Shown here: positions 44,695 to 53,557 of the stretch, one piece after another
Layout of the letters: the number at the start of each line of letters is the position of its first letter
How positions within the stretch are numbered: the stretch's first letter is position 1
Assembly: GCA_050012775.1 (NCBI GenBank)
Contig: JBEKGN010000003.1
Span: forward strand, 124,001-188,000
Origin: Roseiarcus sp050012775
GTDB taxonomy: Bacteria > Pseudomonadota > Alphaproteobacteria > Rhizobiales > Beijerinckiaceae
DNA length: 64,000 nucleotides
Direction of reading: 5' to 3'
Made by a program: the position numbers and the translations under genes
The notes under the pieces: model-generated
Database searches by the model: none
Told to the model about the DNA's origin: nothing
Seen by the model: only the letters and a program-made list of their open reading frames with translations

Positions 44695-45759
44695 ATGAAC
44701 GCGCCGACCTCCCACGACGCCTTTCGCGCCTCGCGGCGTCCCGAGGGCCACCCGCCGGTGCGCAGCGGGCGCGTCGGCGCGCTCCTCGTCAATCTCGGCA
44801 CGCCCGAGGCGACCGACTATTGGTCGATGCGCCGCTACCTCAAGGAATTCCTGTCCGACCGGCGCGTCATCGAGACGCCGCGCTGGATCTGGTGGCCGAT
44901 CCTCAATCTCATCATCCTGACGAAAAGGCCGGGCCCCAAGGGGCGCGATTACGCTTCGATCTGGAATCGCGAACGCAACGAGGGCCCGCTCAAGACCATC
45001 ACCCGCGGCCAGGCGGAAAAGCTTGGCCAGGCGCTGACGCGCGGGCCGGAGGAGGGCCGTCTCGAGGTCGACTGGGCGATGCGCTACGGCCGGCCCTCGA
45101 TCGCCGAGCGCCTCGCCGCGCTGCAGGAAAAGGGCTGCGACCGCATTCTGCTCGTGCCGCTCTACCCGCAGTATTGCGCGGCGACGACGGCGACGGTCTG
45201 CGACAAGGCGTTCGAGGCGCTGGCGCGACTGCGCTGGCAGCCGACCTTGCGCGTCGCCGCGCCCTATTACGACGATCCCGTCTATATCGAGGCGCTCGCG
45301 CGCTCGACGCGCGCTTCGCTCGCCGGGCTCGATTTCGAGCCGGAAATTGTGCTCGCCTCGTTCCACGGCATCCCGCGCGAATATTTCGACAAGGGCGATC
45401 CCTATTACTGCCAGTGCGCGAAGACGACGCGGCTCCTGGGCGAGGCGTTGCGCCTGTCGCCGGAGCGCCTGCGCATGACCTTCCAGTCGCGCTTCGGGCG
45501 CGCCCAATGGCTCGAGCCCTACACCGCGGAGACCGTGAAGGCGCTCGCCGGCGCGGGCGTCAAGCGCCTCGCCGTCCTCACGCCCGGCTTCGCGGCCGAC
45601 TGCCTGGAGACGCTGGAGGAAATCGGCGTCGAGAACGCCGGCTATTTTCACGCCGCCGGCGGCGAGAAATTCGCCGCGCTGCCCTGCCTCAACGACGGCG
45701 AGGACGGCATGCGCGTCCTCGAGGCTTTGGCGCGGCGGGAGCTGGCGGGGTGGGTTTGA
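44695..45759 (+). CDS. hemH: Ferrochelatase
   Basis: A 354-residue enzyme that inserts Fe2+ into protoporphyrin IX, the last haem step. GALLVNLGTPEATDYWSMRR opens the core, LASFHGIPREYFDKGDPYYC carries the catalytic His, and LTPGFAADCLETLEEI is the C-terminal signature. ATG at 44695 was chosen to give an N-terminus just before the conserved core; it follows msrB closely. It lies in the same direction as the CopD-like gene. Confidence 0.95.
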   Translation: MNAPTSHDAFRASRRPEGHPPVRSGRVGALLVNLGTPEATDYWSMRRYLKEFLSDRRVIETPRWIWWPILNLIILTKRPGPKGRDYASIWNRERNEGPLKTITRGQAEKLGQALTRGPEEGRLEVDWAMRYGRPSIAERLAALQEKGCDRILLVPLYPQYCAATTATVCDKAFEALARLRWQPTLRVAAPYYDDPVYIEALARSTRASLAGLDFEPEIVLASFHGIPREYFDKGDPYYCQCAKTTRLLGEALRLSPERLRMTFQSRFGRAQWLEPYTAETVKALAGAGVKRLAVLTPGFAADCLETLEEIGVENAGYFHAAGGEKFAALPCLNDGEDGMRVLEALARRELAGWV

Positions 45760-45820
45760 GGGGGGCGGGGATGGCGATGGCGCCGCCGCGACGCGCGATG
45801 TCAGCGCGGAAGGAAACGGC

Positions 45821-46276
45821 ATGATCATCGGGATGGCGTTGCACGTTCTGGCGGCCGTCGTATGGGTCGGCGGCATGTTCTTCGCGCACATGGTTCTGCG
45901 GCCGAGCGCCGGCCCGCTCGAACCCGCCGTCCGTCTGTCGCTGTGGAGCCGCGTCTTCCCGCGTTTCTTTTTTTGGGTCTGGCTCTGCGTGGCCAGCCTT
46001 CTCGTCAGCGGCTTCGGCATGGTGTTTCTGGGCTTGGGCGGGTTTGCCGCGGCCGGAGGCTCGGTCGACGCGATGACGGCGCTGGGCGTCGTCATGGCGG
46101 CGATCTTCGCCTACATCTATTTCGCGCCGTGGCCGCGTTTTCGCCGCGCGGTTGCGGCCGCCGACTGGCCGGTCGCGGAGGCGAACCTCAGGGCGATCCG
46201 GCTCCTGGTCACCACCAACCTGACCCTCGGTCTGGTGACTTCAGCGATCGGCGCGAGCGGGCGCTACCTCGGCTAG
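45821..46276 (+). CDS. CopD-like integral membrane protein
   Basis: A 151-residue protein with four membrane helices. The N-terminal MIIGMALHVLAAVVWVGGMF with a conserved His, Trp and Gly, and the overall layout of four helices with a short charged loop in the middle, match small CopD-domain or related haem/copper membrane proteins. The histidines could bind metal or haem. It follows hemH by about 60 bp in the same direction; function is inferred only from fold. Confidence 0.75.
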   Translation: MIIGMALHVLAAVVWVGGMFFAHMVLRPSAGPLEPAVRLSLWSRVFPRFFFWVWLCVASLLVSGFGMVFLGLGGFAAAGGSVDAMTALGVVMAAIFAYIYFAPWPRFRRAVAAADWPVAEANLRAIRLLVTTNLTLGLVTSAIGASGRYLG

Positions 46277-46440
46277 AAGCCGTGACGTTCGGGCGGAAAT
46301 GGCCCGGCGAACGTCTGCAATGGGCGCGGCTGAGCCATGCACGCGGCTCGGTTGGCCCGCCCCTACCCATTCGGCTCCGGGCGGCCTATATGCTGGGCCT
46401 TGCCCGTCCCCATCCGCCCGGAGCCAAGCGCTTGACCGCC

Positions 46441-47472
46441 ATGACCGACGCCGCCCCCGAGAAAATTCCCGTCACCGTGCTCACCGGCTATCTCGGCGCC
46501 GGCAAGACGACGTTGCTCAACCGCATCCTGAGCGAGCCGCACGGGCGCAAATACGCCGTCATCGTCAATGAATTCGGCGAGATCGGCATCGACAACGAAC
46601 TCGTCGTCGGCGCCGACGAGGAAGTGTTCGAGATGAACAACGGCTGCATCTGCTGCACCGTGCGCGGCGATCTCATCCGCATCATCGAGGGGCTGATGAA
46701 GCGCAAGGGCAAGTTCGACGCGATCATCGTCGAGACCACCGGCCTCGCCGACCCGGCGCCGGTGGCGCAGACCTTCTTCGTCGACGAGGACGTGCGGGCC
46801 GCGGCGCGGCTCGATGCGGTGGTGACGATCGCCGACGCCAAGTGGCTCGCCCAGCGCCTGCGCGACGCGCCCGAGGCCAAGAACCAGATCGCCTTCGCCG
46901 ACGTGATCGTCCTCAACAAGACGGATCTCGTCACCCCGGCGGAGCTGCGCGAGGTCGAGGCGCGCATCCGCGCGATCAACCCCTATGCGACGCTTCACCG
47001 CGCGCAGAAATGCGACGTCGCGATCGCCGACGTGCTGGAGCGGCGCGCCTTCGATCTCGACCGCATCCTCGACATCGAGCCGGCGTTCCTCACCGTCGAC
47101 GATCACGACCATCACGACCACGGCCACGGCCACGGCCATCATCATCACCATCACGGCCTCAAACATTACCACGACGAAGACATGCAATCGATTTCCGCGC
47201 GATTGGAAGGCGACGTCGATCCCAACAAGTTCATGCCGTGGATCAATCAGCTGACCCAGGAGCAGGGGCCGAACATCCTGCGCTGCAAGGGCATCGTCGC
47301 GTTCAAGGACGACCCGAAGCGCTTCGTCTTCCAAGGCGTCCACATGATGCTCGACGGCGAACCGCAGCGCGACTGGAAGCCGGAGGAAAAGCGCGAGTCG
47401 AAGGTCGTGTTCATCGGCCGCGACCTCGACGAGGACGAAATCCGCGAGGGTTTCCTCGCCTGCGCCGCCTGA
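46441..47472 (+). CDS. CobW/COG0523 GTPase metallochaperone
   Basis: A 343-residue COG0523 protein. G1 GYLGAGKTTLLNR (about 14-26), the metal-binding CICC in NNGCICCTVRGDL (about 65-77), and NKTD (G4) are all clear. A His-rich loop with about fourteen His residues (DHDHHDHGHGHGHHHHHH) follows at about 221-238, typical of zinc or nickel chaperones. The C-terminal CobW_C domain has FVFQGVHMMLDG. ATG at 46441 follows the usual N-terminus; the long frame upstream is shadow. The next gene encodes a WD40-like protein, a frequent partner. Confidence 0.9.
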   Translation: MTDAAPEKIPVTVLTGYLGAGKTTLLNRILSEPHGRKYAVIVNEFGEIGIDNELVVGADEEVFEMNNGCICCTVRGDLIRIIEGLMKRKGKFDAIIVETTGLADPAPVAQTFFVDEDVRAAARLDAVVTIADAKWLAQRLRDAPEAKNQIAFADVIVLNKTDLVTPAELREVEARIRAINPYATLHRAQKCDVAIADVLERRAFDLDRILDIEPAFLTVDDHDHHDHGHGHGHHHHHHGLKHYHDEDMQSISARLEGDVDPNKFMPWINQLTQEQGPNILRCKGIVAFKDDPKRFVFQGVHMMLDGEPQRDWKPEEKRESKVVFIGRDLDEDEIREGFLACAA

Positions 47473-47497
47473 CTGCGTCAGCGCCCGAGCGACCGCG

Positions 47498-48493
47498 ATG
47501 ACCGAGCCGACTTCTTCGCTGACCCAGCATGTGCGGCCCCTGCCGGCGGGCGCGCATGTCGTGCGCGCGGCGTTTCTCCACGGCGAGCCGGCTCTGGCGC
47601 TGGCCGACGGCGCCGTTCTGATCGGCGAGGCGGGCGCGCAAAAGCGAGTCGCCGCGCACCCTGACGGGGCGATCCTTCTGGCTCGCAGCGACGGCAAGCG
47701 GCTTCTCACCGGCGGCGACGACGGCCGCGTCGTGACGATCGAAGCCGACGGGTCGCTGCAAGAAATCGCCGACGAGAAGGGCCGCTGGATCGACGCGCTG
47801 GCGATGCGCGGCGGCGCGATCGCCTGGGCCGCGGGACGCCGGGCGCACGCGCGCGACAACGCCGGCGCGGAGAAGTCCTTCGAGGCGCCGACCACCGTGC
47901 GCGGGCTTTGTCTCCTGCCCAAGGGCTATCGCCTCGCGCTCGCCCATTACAATGGCGTGTCGCTGTGGTTTCCCAACGCCGCCGCCGAGCCGAGCGCGCT
48001 GGAATGGAAGGGCTCGCATCTCGACGCCACCGCCTCGCCCGACGGGCGCTTTCTCGTCACCTCGATGCAGGAGAATTCGCTGCACGGCTGGCGCCTCGCC
48101 GATTCGCGCAACATGCGCATGACCGGCTATCCCGGCAAGACGCGCTCGCTTTCCTGGTCGCACGACGGCCATTGGCTCGCCACCTCCGGCGCCGACGCCT
48201 GCATCGTCTGGCCGTTCCGCGACAAGGACGGCCCGATGGGCAAGGCGCCGCGCGAATGCGGCGTCCGGGCGGCGCGGGTGACGCAGGTCGCGTTCCATCC
48301 GCGCGCGCTCGTCGTCGCCATCGGCTATGCCGACGGCCTCGTGCTGCTCTGCCGCCTCGGCGACGCCGCCGAAATCCTGGTGCGCGCGCCGGGCGAGGGC
48401 GCGATCAGCGCGCTCGGCTGGGACGCCAGCGGCGCGCGGCTGGCGTTCGGTCACGAAACCGGCGCCGCCGGCCTGCTGACTTTGCCCGCGTAA
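47498..48493 (+). CDS. WD40-like repeat protein, partner of COG0523 GTPase
   Basis: A 331-residue protein of about six or seven WD40-like blades (DGAILLARSDGKRLLTGGDD, SPDGRFLVTSMQENSLHGW, SHDGHWLATSGADACIVW). No enzymatic motif is seen; a scaffold or binding role is expected. It starts 25 bp after the CobW-like gene and is a common neighbour of it in Hyphomicrobiales, so a joint metal-related task is likely but not shown. Confidence 0.83.
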   Translation: MTEPTSSLTQHVRPLPAGAHVVRAAFLHGEPALALADGAVLIGEAGAQKRVAAHPDGAILLARSDGKRLLTGGDDGRVVTIEADGSLQEIADEKGRWIDALAMRGGAIAWAAGRRAHARDNAGAEKSFEAPTTVRGLCLLPKGYRLALAHYNGVSLWFPNAAAEPSALEWKGSHLDATASPDGRFLVTSMQENSLHGWRLADSRNMRMTGYPGKTRSLSWSHDGHWLATSGADACIVWPFRDKDGPMGKAPRECGVRAARVTQVAFHPRALVVAIGYADGLVLLCRLGDAAEILVRAPGEGAISALGWDASGARLAFGHETGAAGLLTLPA

Positions 48494-48519
48494 CATTTCC
48501 TCGAAAGAAAGGTCTTGTC

Positions 48520-49614
48520 ATGAAACCCGACGCCTCGCTCTTGCTGCAGCCCTTCCGGCTCGGCGATCTCGACTTGCCCAACCGCATCGTAATGGCGCCG
48601 TTGACTCGCAACCGCGCGACGCACGGCACCGACGCCCCCAACGATCTTGCCGCAACCTATTACCGTCAGCGCGCCGGCGCGGGGCTGATCGTTTCCGAGG
48701 CTTCGCAGATCAGCCAGCAGGGGCAAGGCTATATCTGGACGCCCGGCCTCTATAGCGAGGCCCAGGTCGAGGGCTGGCGCGACGTGACGCGCGCGGTGCA
48801 TGAGACAGGCGGGCGCATTTTCGTGCAGATGTGGCACGTCGGGCGCATTTCGCACACGTCTCTGCAGCCGAACGGCGGCGCGCCGGTCGCGCCTTCGGCG
48901 ATCCGCGCCAAGACCAAGACGTTCATCGAGACGGGGTTCGCCGACGTCTCCGAGCCGCGCGCGCTGACCGCGCCCGAGATCGCGGCGATCGTGCAAGACT
49001 ATGCGCACGCCGCGCTCAACGCGAAACGCGCCGGCTTCGACGGCGTCGAAATCCACGCCGCCAACGGCTATTTGATCGACCAGTTCCTGCGCGACGGCGC
49101 CAACAAGCGCGAGGATTCCTACGGCGGCTCGATCGAGAACCGCGCGCGCTTCGCGCTCGAAGTCGTCGATGCGATCCTCAAGGTCTGGCCGGCCGCCCGC
49201 GTCGGCATTCGCCTCGCTCCGGTCAGCCCGGCCAACGATATCGCCGATTCCAATCCGGCGGCTCTGTTCGGCTATCTCGTCGCGCGGCTGAGCGAGCGCC
49301 GCCTCGCCTATATCCACGTCATCGAGGGCGCGACGCAGGGCGACCGCGACATCGCCGCCTTCGACTATGCCGCGCTTCGCCGCGGCTTCGCCGGCGCCTA
49401 TATCGCCAACAACGGCTATACGCGCGAACTGGCGATCGAAACGCTGGCCGAGGGGCGCGCCGACCTCATCGCCTTCGGCAGGCCGTTCATTTCCAACCCC
49501 GATCTCGTCGAACGCCTGCGCCTCGGCGCGGCCTTGGCGCCGCTCGATCGCGCGACGCTCTACGGCGGCGGCGCCCACGGCTACACGGATTATCCCGCGC
49601 TCGCGGACGCTTGA
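48520..49614 (+). CDS. Old-yellow-enzyme family alkene reductase
   Basis: A 364-residue FMN enzyme of the NemA/OYE group. LPNRIVMAPLTRNRA begins the TIM barrel, VEIHAANGYLIDQFL contains the HxxN-type substrate pair (H-A-A-N), and SYGGSIENRARFALEVVDAI and LIAFGRPFISNPDL are FMN-site motifs. It reduces activated C=C bonds, nitro esters or similar electrophiles with NAD(P)H. A GAAAGAAAGG stretch precedes the ATG. The substrate is unknown. Confidence 0.94.
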   Translation: MKPDASLLLQPFRLGDLDLPNRIVMAPLTRNRATHGTDAPNDLAATYYRQRAGAGLIVSEASQISQQGQGYIWTPGLYSEAQVEGWRDVTRAVHETGGRIFVQMWHVGRISHTSLQPNGGAPVAPSAIRAKTKTFIETGFADVSEPRALTAPEIAAIVQDYAHAALNAKRAGFDGVEIHAANGYLIDQFLRDGANKREDSYGGSIENRARFALEVVDAILKVWPAARVGIRLAPVSPANDIADSNPAALFGYLVARLSERRLAYIHVIEGATQGDRDIAAFDYAALRRGFAGAYIANNGYTRELAIETLAEGRADLIAFGRPFISNPDLVERLRLGAALAPLDRATLYGGGAHGYTDYPALADA

Positions 49615-49626
49615 GGGCGGCGGCGG

Positions 49627-50784
49627 TCAGGCCGGCGGGAACGGCGCCGGCCCGTTCGTCGCGAGCGCGTCGTCGTCGACGGACATCACGTTGCCGCGCC
49701 AGACGAAGTGCTTGCCCTTCCAGCCCTCGATCCACAGCCACGGCAGCATCAGATCGCGTGCGATCCAGGCGGGCGCCGACGACCACTTGAGGGGCCAGCC
49801 CGCGGCGCGCGCCAGCGCCGCTTCGGCGCCGTACCAGACGAGGGCGGCGAGAATGACGGCGAGCGGCGCGCTCAGTCCGAATTCCGGCGCGGCGATCGCC
49901 GCCGGGATCAGGGCGAACAGACTGGTCGTCAGCAGCTCCGGCGCGAAATAGAGCGCGAACGTGGCGCGACGCAGGCGCGCCCAGCGAACCTGCCGCGCCC
50001 AGACGTCGCGCAAGGCGCGAGCGCCGAGCGGCTGCTGGAAGGGATGGCTCACGAGATGGGCGCGCAGGCCGGCGCGATGGATGAGCTTGGTCGCCGCCGC
50101 GTCCTCGGCGATTTCGGCGCCGAGCGCTTCGATTCCGCCGCCCGCCTCGAGCACGTCGCGCCGCCACAGCATGGTCTTGCCCTGCGCGAAGCCGTAGCCG
50201 AGGGTCTCGGCGGCGTATTGCCAGCGCGCCTGGTAGGTGTTGAGAAACGCGCATTCGACCTCCGCGGCGAAAGACCCGGGCCGGGCTCCGATCGGGGGCG
50301 CGCATACGATGCCGGTGTCGGCGCGCCAGCGCGCCATCAGGCGCTGGATGTAATCGCGCGGCATGAGCACGTTGGAATCGGCGATGATCACCCAGGGGCG
50401 CGACGCCGCCTTCCAGCCCTTCACGACATTGTTGAGCTTGGGATTGGCGCTGACGCGCTCGTCGCCGATCAGCAGCCGCGCCGGGATGTTCGGGTTGGCG
50501 GCGATCGCGCGGCGCACCAGCGGCGCGATCGGGTCCGCGGGGTCGGCCAGGCAGAACAGGATTTCGTAGTCGGGATAATCGAGCGCGAATATCGAGGCGA
50601 GCGTTTCCTTGGAAAAGGCTTCGACGCCGCAGAGCGGCTGCACGAGGCTCACCGGCGGCGCCTCGGCGGGCGCGGGACGGCGCGAGAGATCCCGCCGGCA
50701 CCGGAAGGCCGCCAGGCCGGCGCTGAAAGCGTGGATGGTAAGACCGGCGACGGCGACGCCGGCGGCCAGAGCGGGAATCGTCAT
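49627..50784 (-). CDS. Ceramide-glucosyltransferase-like GT2/GT21 enzyme
   Basis: A 385-residue membrane glycosyltransferase. An N-terminal helix (about 5-25) is followed by a GT-A domain with VSLVQPLCGVEAFSKETLAS, ADSNVLMPRDYI (second Asp motif) and the RQVRWARLRR stretch ((Q/R)xxRW), then C-terminal membrane helices. This is the ceramide glucosyltransferase family, which includes the hopanoid enzyme HpnI. No hopanoid genes are adjacent, so either a glycosphingolipid- or hopanoid-type lipid product is possible. Confidence 0.85.
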   Translation of the reverse strand: MTIPALAAGVAVAGLTIHAFSAGLAAFRCRRDLSRRPAPAEAPPVSLVQPLCGVEAFSKETLASIFALDYPDYEILFCLADPADPIAPLVRRAIAANPNIPARLLIGDERVSANPKLNNVVKGWKAASRPWVIIADSNVLMPRDYIQRLMARWRADTGIVCAPPIGARPGSFAAEVECAFLNTYQARWQYAAETLGYGFAQGKTMLWRRDVLEAGGGIEALGAEIAEDAAATKLIHRAGLRAHLVSHPFQQPLGARALRDVWARQVRWARLRRATFALYFAPELLTTSLFALIPAAIAAPEFGLSAPLAVILAALVWYGAEAALARAAGWPLKWSSAPAWIARDLMLPWLWIEGWKGKHFVWRGNVMSVDDDALATNGPAPFPPA

Positions 50785-50862
50785 GTCGCCCCCTGGGCGT
50801 CTCGCCCCGAATCGAAGAAAACCTCATATTGCGGCGCCCGCGCGACGCTTCTATGAAGGCGC

Positions 50863-52212
50863 ATGTCCGCCCCTCCGACCGTCCGCTTCGCGCCCTCTCC
50901 GACCGGGCGCATCCACATCGGCAACGCGCGCACCGCCTTGCTCAACTGGCTCTTCGCCCTGCGCGAGGGCGGCCGGTTCATTCTGCGCTTCGACGACACC
51001 GATGTCGAGCGCTCGCGCCGCGAATACGCCGAGGCGATCGAGACTGATCTCGCCTGGCTCGGCGTCGTTCCCGATTTCCAATGCCGCCAGTCCCAGCGCA
51101 TGGCGCTTTACGACACGGCGGCGGCGACGTTGCGCGAGATGGGGCGGCTCTATCCGGCCTACGAGACCGCCGAGGAGCTCGATCGCCGGCGCAAGCGCCA
51201 GCAGGCGCTCGGCCGTCCGCCGATTTACGATCGCGCCGCGCTGCGCCTGAGCGAGACCGATCGCGTCGCGCTGGAGGCGGAAGGACGACGCCCGCACTGG
51301 CGCTTCCGACTCGAGCCGACGCTCGTGCGATGGGACGATCTCGTGCGCGGCCCGAGCCATATCGACTGCGCCTCGCTTTCCGATCCCGTGCTCAAGCGCG
51401 AGGATGGCACCTATCTCTATACCTTGCCGTCCGTCGTCGACGACATCGATCTCAGCGTAAGCCACGTCATTCGCGGCGAGGATCACGTCACCAACACGGC
51501 GGTGCAAATCCAGATCTTCGAGGCGCTGGCGGGCCGCGCGCCGATCTTCGGCCACCACAATCTGCTCACCGACGCGAGCGGCGAAGGGCTCTCCAAGCGC
51601 TCGGGCGCCCTGTCGATCGCCTCGCTGCGCGAGAGCGGCGTCGAATCCCTGGCCGCGGCGGCTTTGGCGGTGCTCGTCGGCTCGGCCGAGTCGGTGCATC
51701 CCGTCGCTTCGCTCGCTGAACTCGCCGCGTCCTTCGATCTCAAGAATATTTCTCATGGGGCGGCGCGCTTCGACGAAGCCGAACTTCGCGCGCTGTCGGC
51801 GCGCACGCTGCATCACCTGTCGTTCGAGGCGGTGCGCGAGCGCCTGGCGGCGCTGGGGATCGCCGGGCCGGTCGCCGAGCCTTTCTGGGCCGCCGTGCGC
51901 GGCAATTTGACGCGCTTCGAGGAGGCGCGAATCTGGTGGGCGGTGATCCATGGACCGACCGAGCCGCTTCTCGATGACCGCGCCTTTCTCCATCAGGCGG
52001 CGGCGTGCCTGCCGCCCGAACCGTGGAGCGGCGCGACCTGGAGCGCCTGGACGGCGGCGCTCAAAACCCTCTCGGGCCGCAAGGGCCGGGATCTTTTCCA
52101 CCCCTTGCGGCTCGCGCTCACGGGCCGCGAATCGGGGCCTGAGCTGGCCGCGCTGCTGCCGCTCATCGGGCGGGTCAGAGCGTTGGATCGATTATCCGCA
52201 CGCGGCGCTTGA
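50863..52212 (+). CDS. gltX: Glutamyl-tRNA synthetase
   Basis: A 449-residue class I aminoacyl-tRNA synthetase. APSPTGRIHIGNARTALLNW holds the HIGH-type motif (HIGN), and GEGLSKRSGALS the KMSKS-type motif (GLSKR). DDTDVERSRREYAEAIETDL is the GluRS signature. It is slightly shorter than usual. Alphaproteobacteria commonly carry two GltX copies with different tRNA preference; which this is cannot be told. Its 3' end overlaps the 3' end of a convergent DUF2865 gene by 38 bp. Confidence 0.94.
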   Translation: MSAPPTVRFAPSPTGRIHIGNARTALLNWLFALREGGRFILRFDDTDVERSRREYAEAIETDLAWLGVVPDFQCRQSQRMALYDTAAATLREMGRLYPAYETAEELDRRRKRQQALGRPPIYDRAALRLSETDRVALEAEGRRPHWRFRLEPTLVRWDDLVRGPSHIDCASLSDPVLKREDGTYLYTLPSVVDDIDLSVSHVIRGEDHVTNTAVQIQIFEALAGRAPIFGHHNLLTDASGEGLSKRSGALSIASLRESGVESLAAAALAVLVGSAESVHPVASLAELAASFDLKNISHGAARFDEAELRALSARTLHHLSFEAVRERLAALGIAGPVAEPFWAAVRGNLTRFEEARIWWAVIHGPTEPLLDDRAFLHQAAACLPPEPWSGATWSAWTAALKTLSGRKGRDLFHPLRLALTGRESGPELAALLPLIGRVRALDRLSARGA

Positions 52213-53341
52213 CGCCGTCGGGGCCGACCACCTCGACCGTCTGGCCCTGTCCTGCGCTGTAGCGCGCGCCCGTCTGGGCGTCGCCGCCGGCGATGCCCGA
52301 CGCCTCGCGGCTGATCGTGGCGGCCTGCTGGCTCAGATTGTCGACGGCCGGGTCGGCGTTCTGCGGATTGGCGGCGTCGGGCGCCGCGGGGGGCTTGGCC
52401 GGCTTCGCCTTGGGATCGAGTTTGGGCCGGGACATCTCGGCCGATTTTTCCGGCGTGACGAAAATATCGCCTTTCGACTCGCGTCCGAGCTTGATTTCGG
52501 CGTTCGCCAGCGCGTCGGCCCAGCTTTGGCCGCGCCGCCGGCACGAGCAGGTCGAATCGAAGCTCTGGCGATATTTCAGCGCCGCGGGGCTATCCATGTA
52601 GCGCGCGCCGCTGATCGAGACGGCCTGCTCGATTTCGCCCGCCGCGGGATAGGTGTAGAGGCTCACGTCCGCGTTCGGGCAGAGTGCGTGGCACATGTCT
52701 TCGAGGCCTTGCAGACGCCCGCCGCTCGCCGAATACGAAACCGGGAAGAAGCCGCCGTCGCAGGAGCGCACGCAGACCGCTTTCGATCCCGCGCGCGCCT
52801 CGCCGGGATTGGCGTCGGTCGGCTTTTCCTGCGTCGCGTCCGGGTTGAGCGGGACCGCCTCGACGGTGTTGGGCCCCGAGCGGCCGCCGCCGAACAACGC
52901 TTCGAGAAAGTTCGTCGGCTGCGCCGGCGCCGCGTTGAGGCATTGCGCGTTGTAGCGCGCGACCAATTCGCCGCGCCCGCCTGCGCCGCCGGCGCGAGAC
53001 CGCAATTCGTCGAGATTGGCGCGCATGCGTCCGATCTGCGCGTTGATCTGGCCGCATTGGGGAGGCGGCGCCGAGCCGAAAAACAGGAATTGCTTGCGGT
53101 CGCAACCGATCGAGCGGGCGTAGGCGGTCGTGCGATCGAGCTCCTCGCGCTGGCGATCGGCGGCCGCCTGATATTGCGCGCCCTGGTCGCTGTGCGAGGC
53201 GTCGTTTATCGCCTGGCGCAGCCGCGCGCAGTCGGCGCTCTGCGGCTGCGCGACCTCGGCCGCGCTCAGGGCGGCGACGATGGCGACGACGGCGCCGAGA
53301 GCGGCGCGCCTGACGGTTCTATCGATCATGCGCTTCGTCAT
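52175..53341 (-). CDS. DUF2865 family exported protein
   Basis: A 388-residue protein with an N-terminal signal (about 5-30, AALGAVVAIVAALSAAEVAQ). The DUF2865 core has KAVCVRSCDGGFFPVSYSAS and DMCHALCPNADVSLYTYPAA, then FDSTCSCRRRGQSW, with several conserved Cys that probably form disulfides in the periplasm. The family is confined mostly to Hyphomicrobiales; function unknown. An alternative ATG at 53329 would shorten it by four residues. The 3' end overlaps gltX tail to tail. Confidence 0.82.
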   Translation of the reverse strand: MTKRMIDRTVRRAALGAVVAIVAALSAAEVAQPQSADCARLRQAINDASHSDQGAQYQAAADRQREELDRTTAYARSIGCDRKQFLFFGSAPPPQCGQINAQIGRMRANLDELRSRAGGAGGRGELVARYNAQCLNAAPAQPTNFLEALFGGGRSGPNTVEAVPLNPDATQEKPTDANPGEARAGSKAVCVRSCDGGFFPVSYSASGGRLQGLEDMCHALCPNADVSLYTYPAAGEIEQAVSISGARYMDSPAALKYRQSFDSTCSCRRRGQSWADALANAEIKLGRESKGDIFVTPEKSAEMSRPKLDPKAKPAKPPAAPDAANPQNADPAVDNLSQQAATISREASGIAGGDAQTGARYSAGQGQTVEVVGPDGVKRRVRIIDPTL

Positions 53342-53557
53342 CGTTTCGTCTGAGGACGCCTTTTTTCTCGGTCGACGGCGCCCGCCCCGCCACCGATCGA
53401 ATCGCGAAGCTATGGCCAGACAAGGAGGCGAGATCATGGCCTCCCGCCGTCGGGTGAATCTTTGGGGCTTCTAAGGGGTTTCGCGCGGCGACGCCATAGG
53501 CGCGATCGGCCCCCCGCCGCCCTGGCCCCGGCGCTGCGTCTGCGGCATAGTCCTGAC

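Noticed and set aside
45862..46440. N-terminal extension of the COG0523 GTPase
   Set aside because: Overlaps the CopD-like gene in another frame; family N-terminus starts at 46441.
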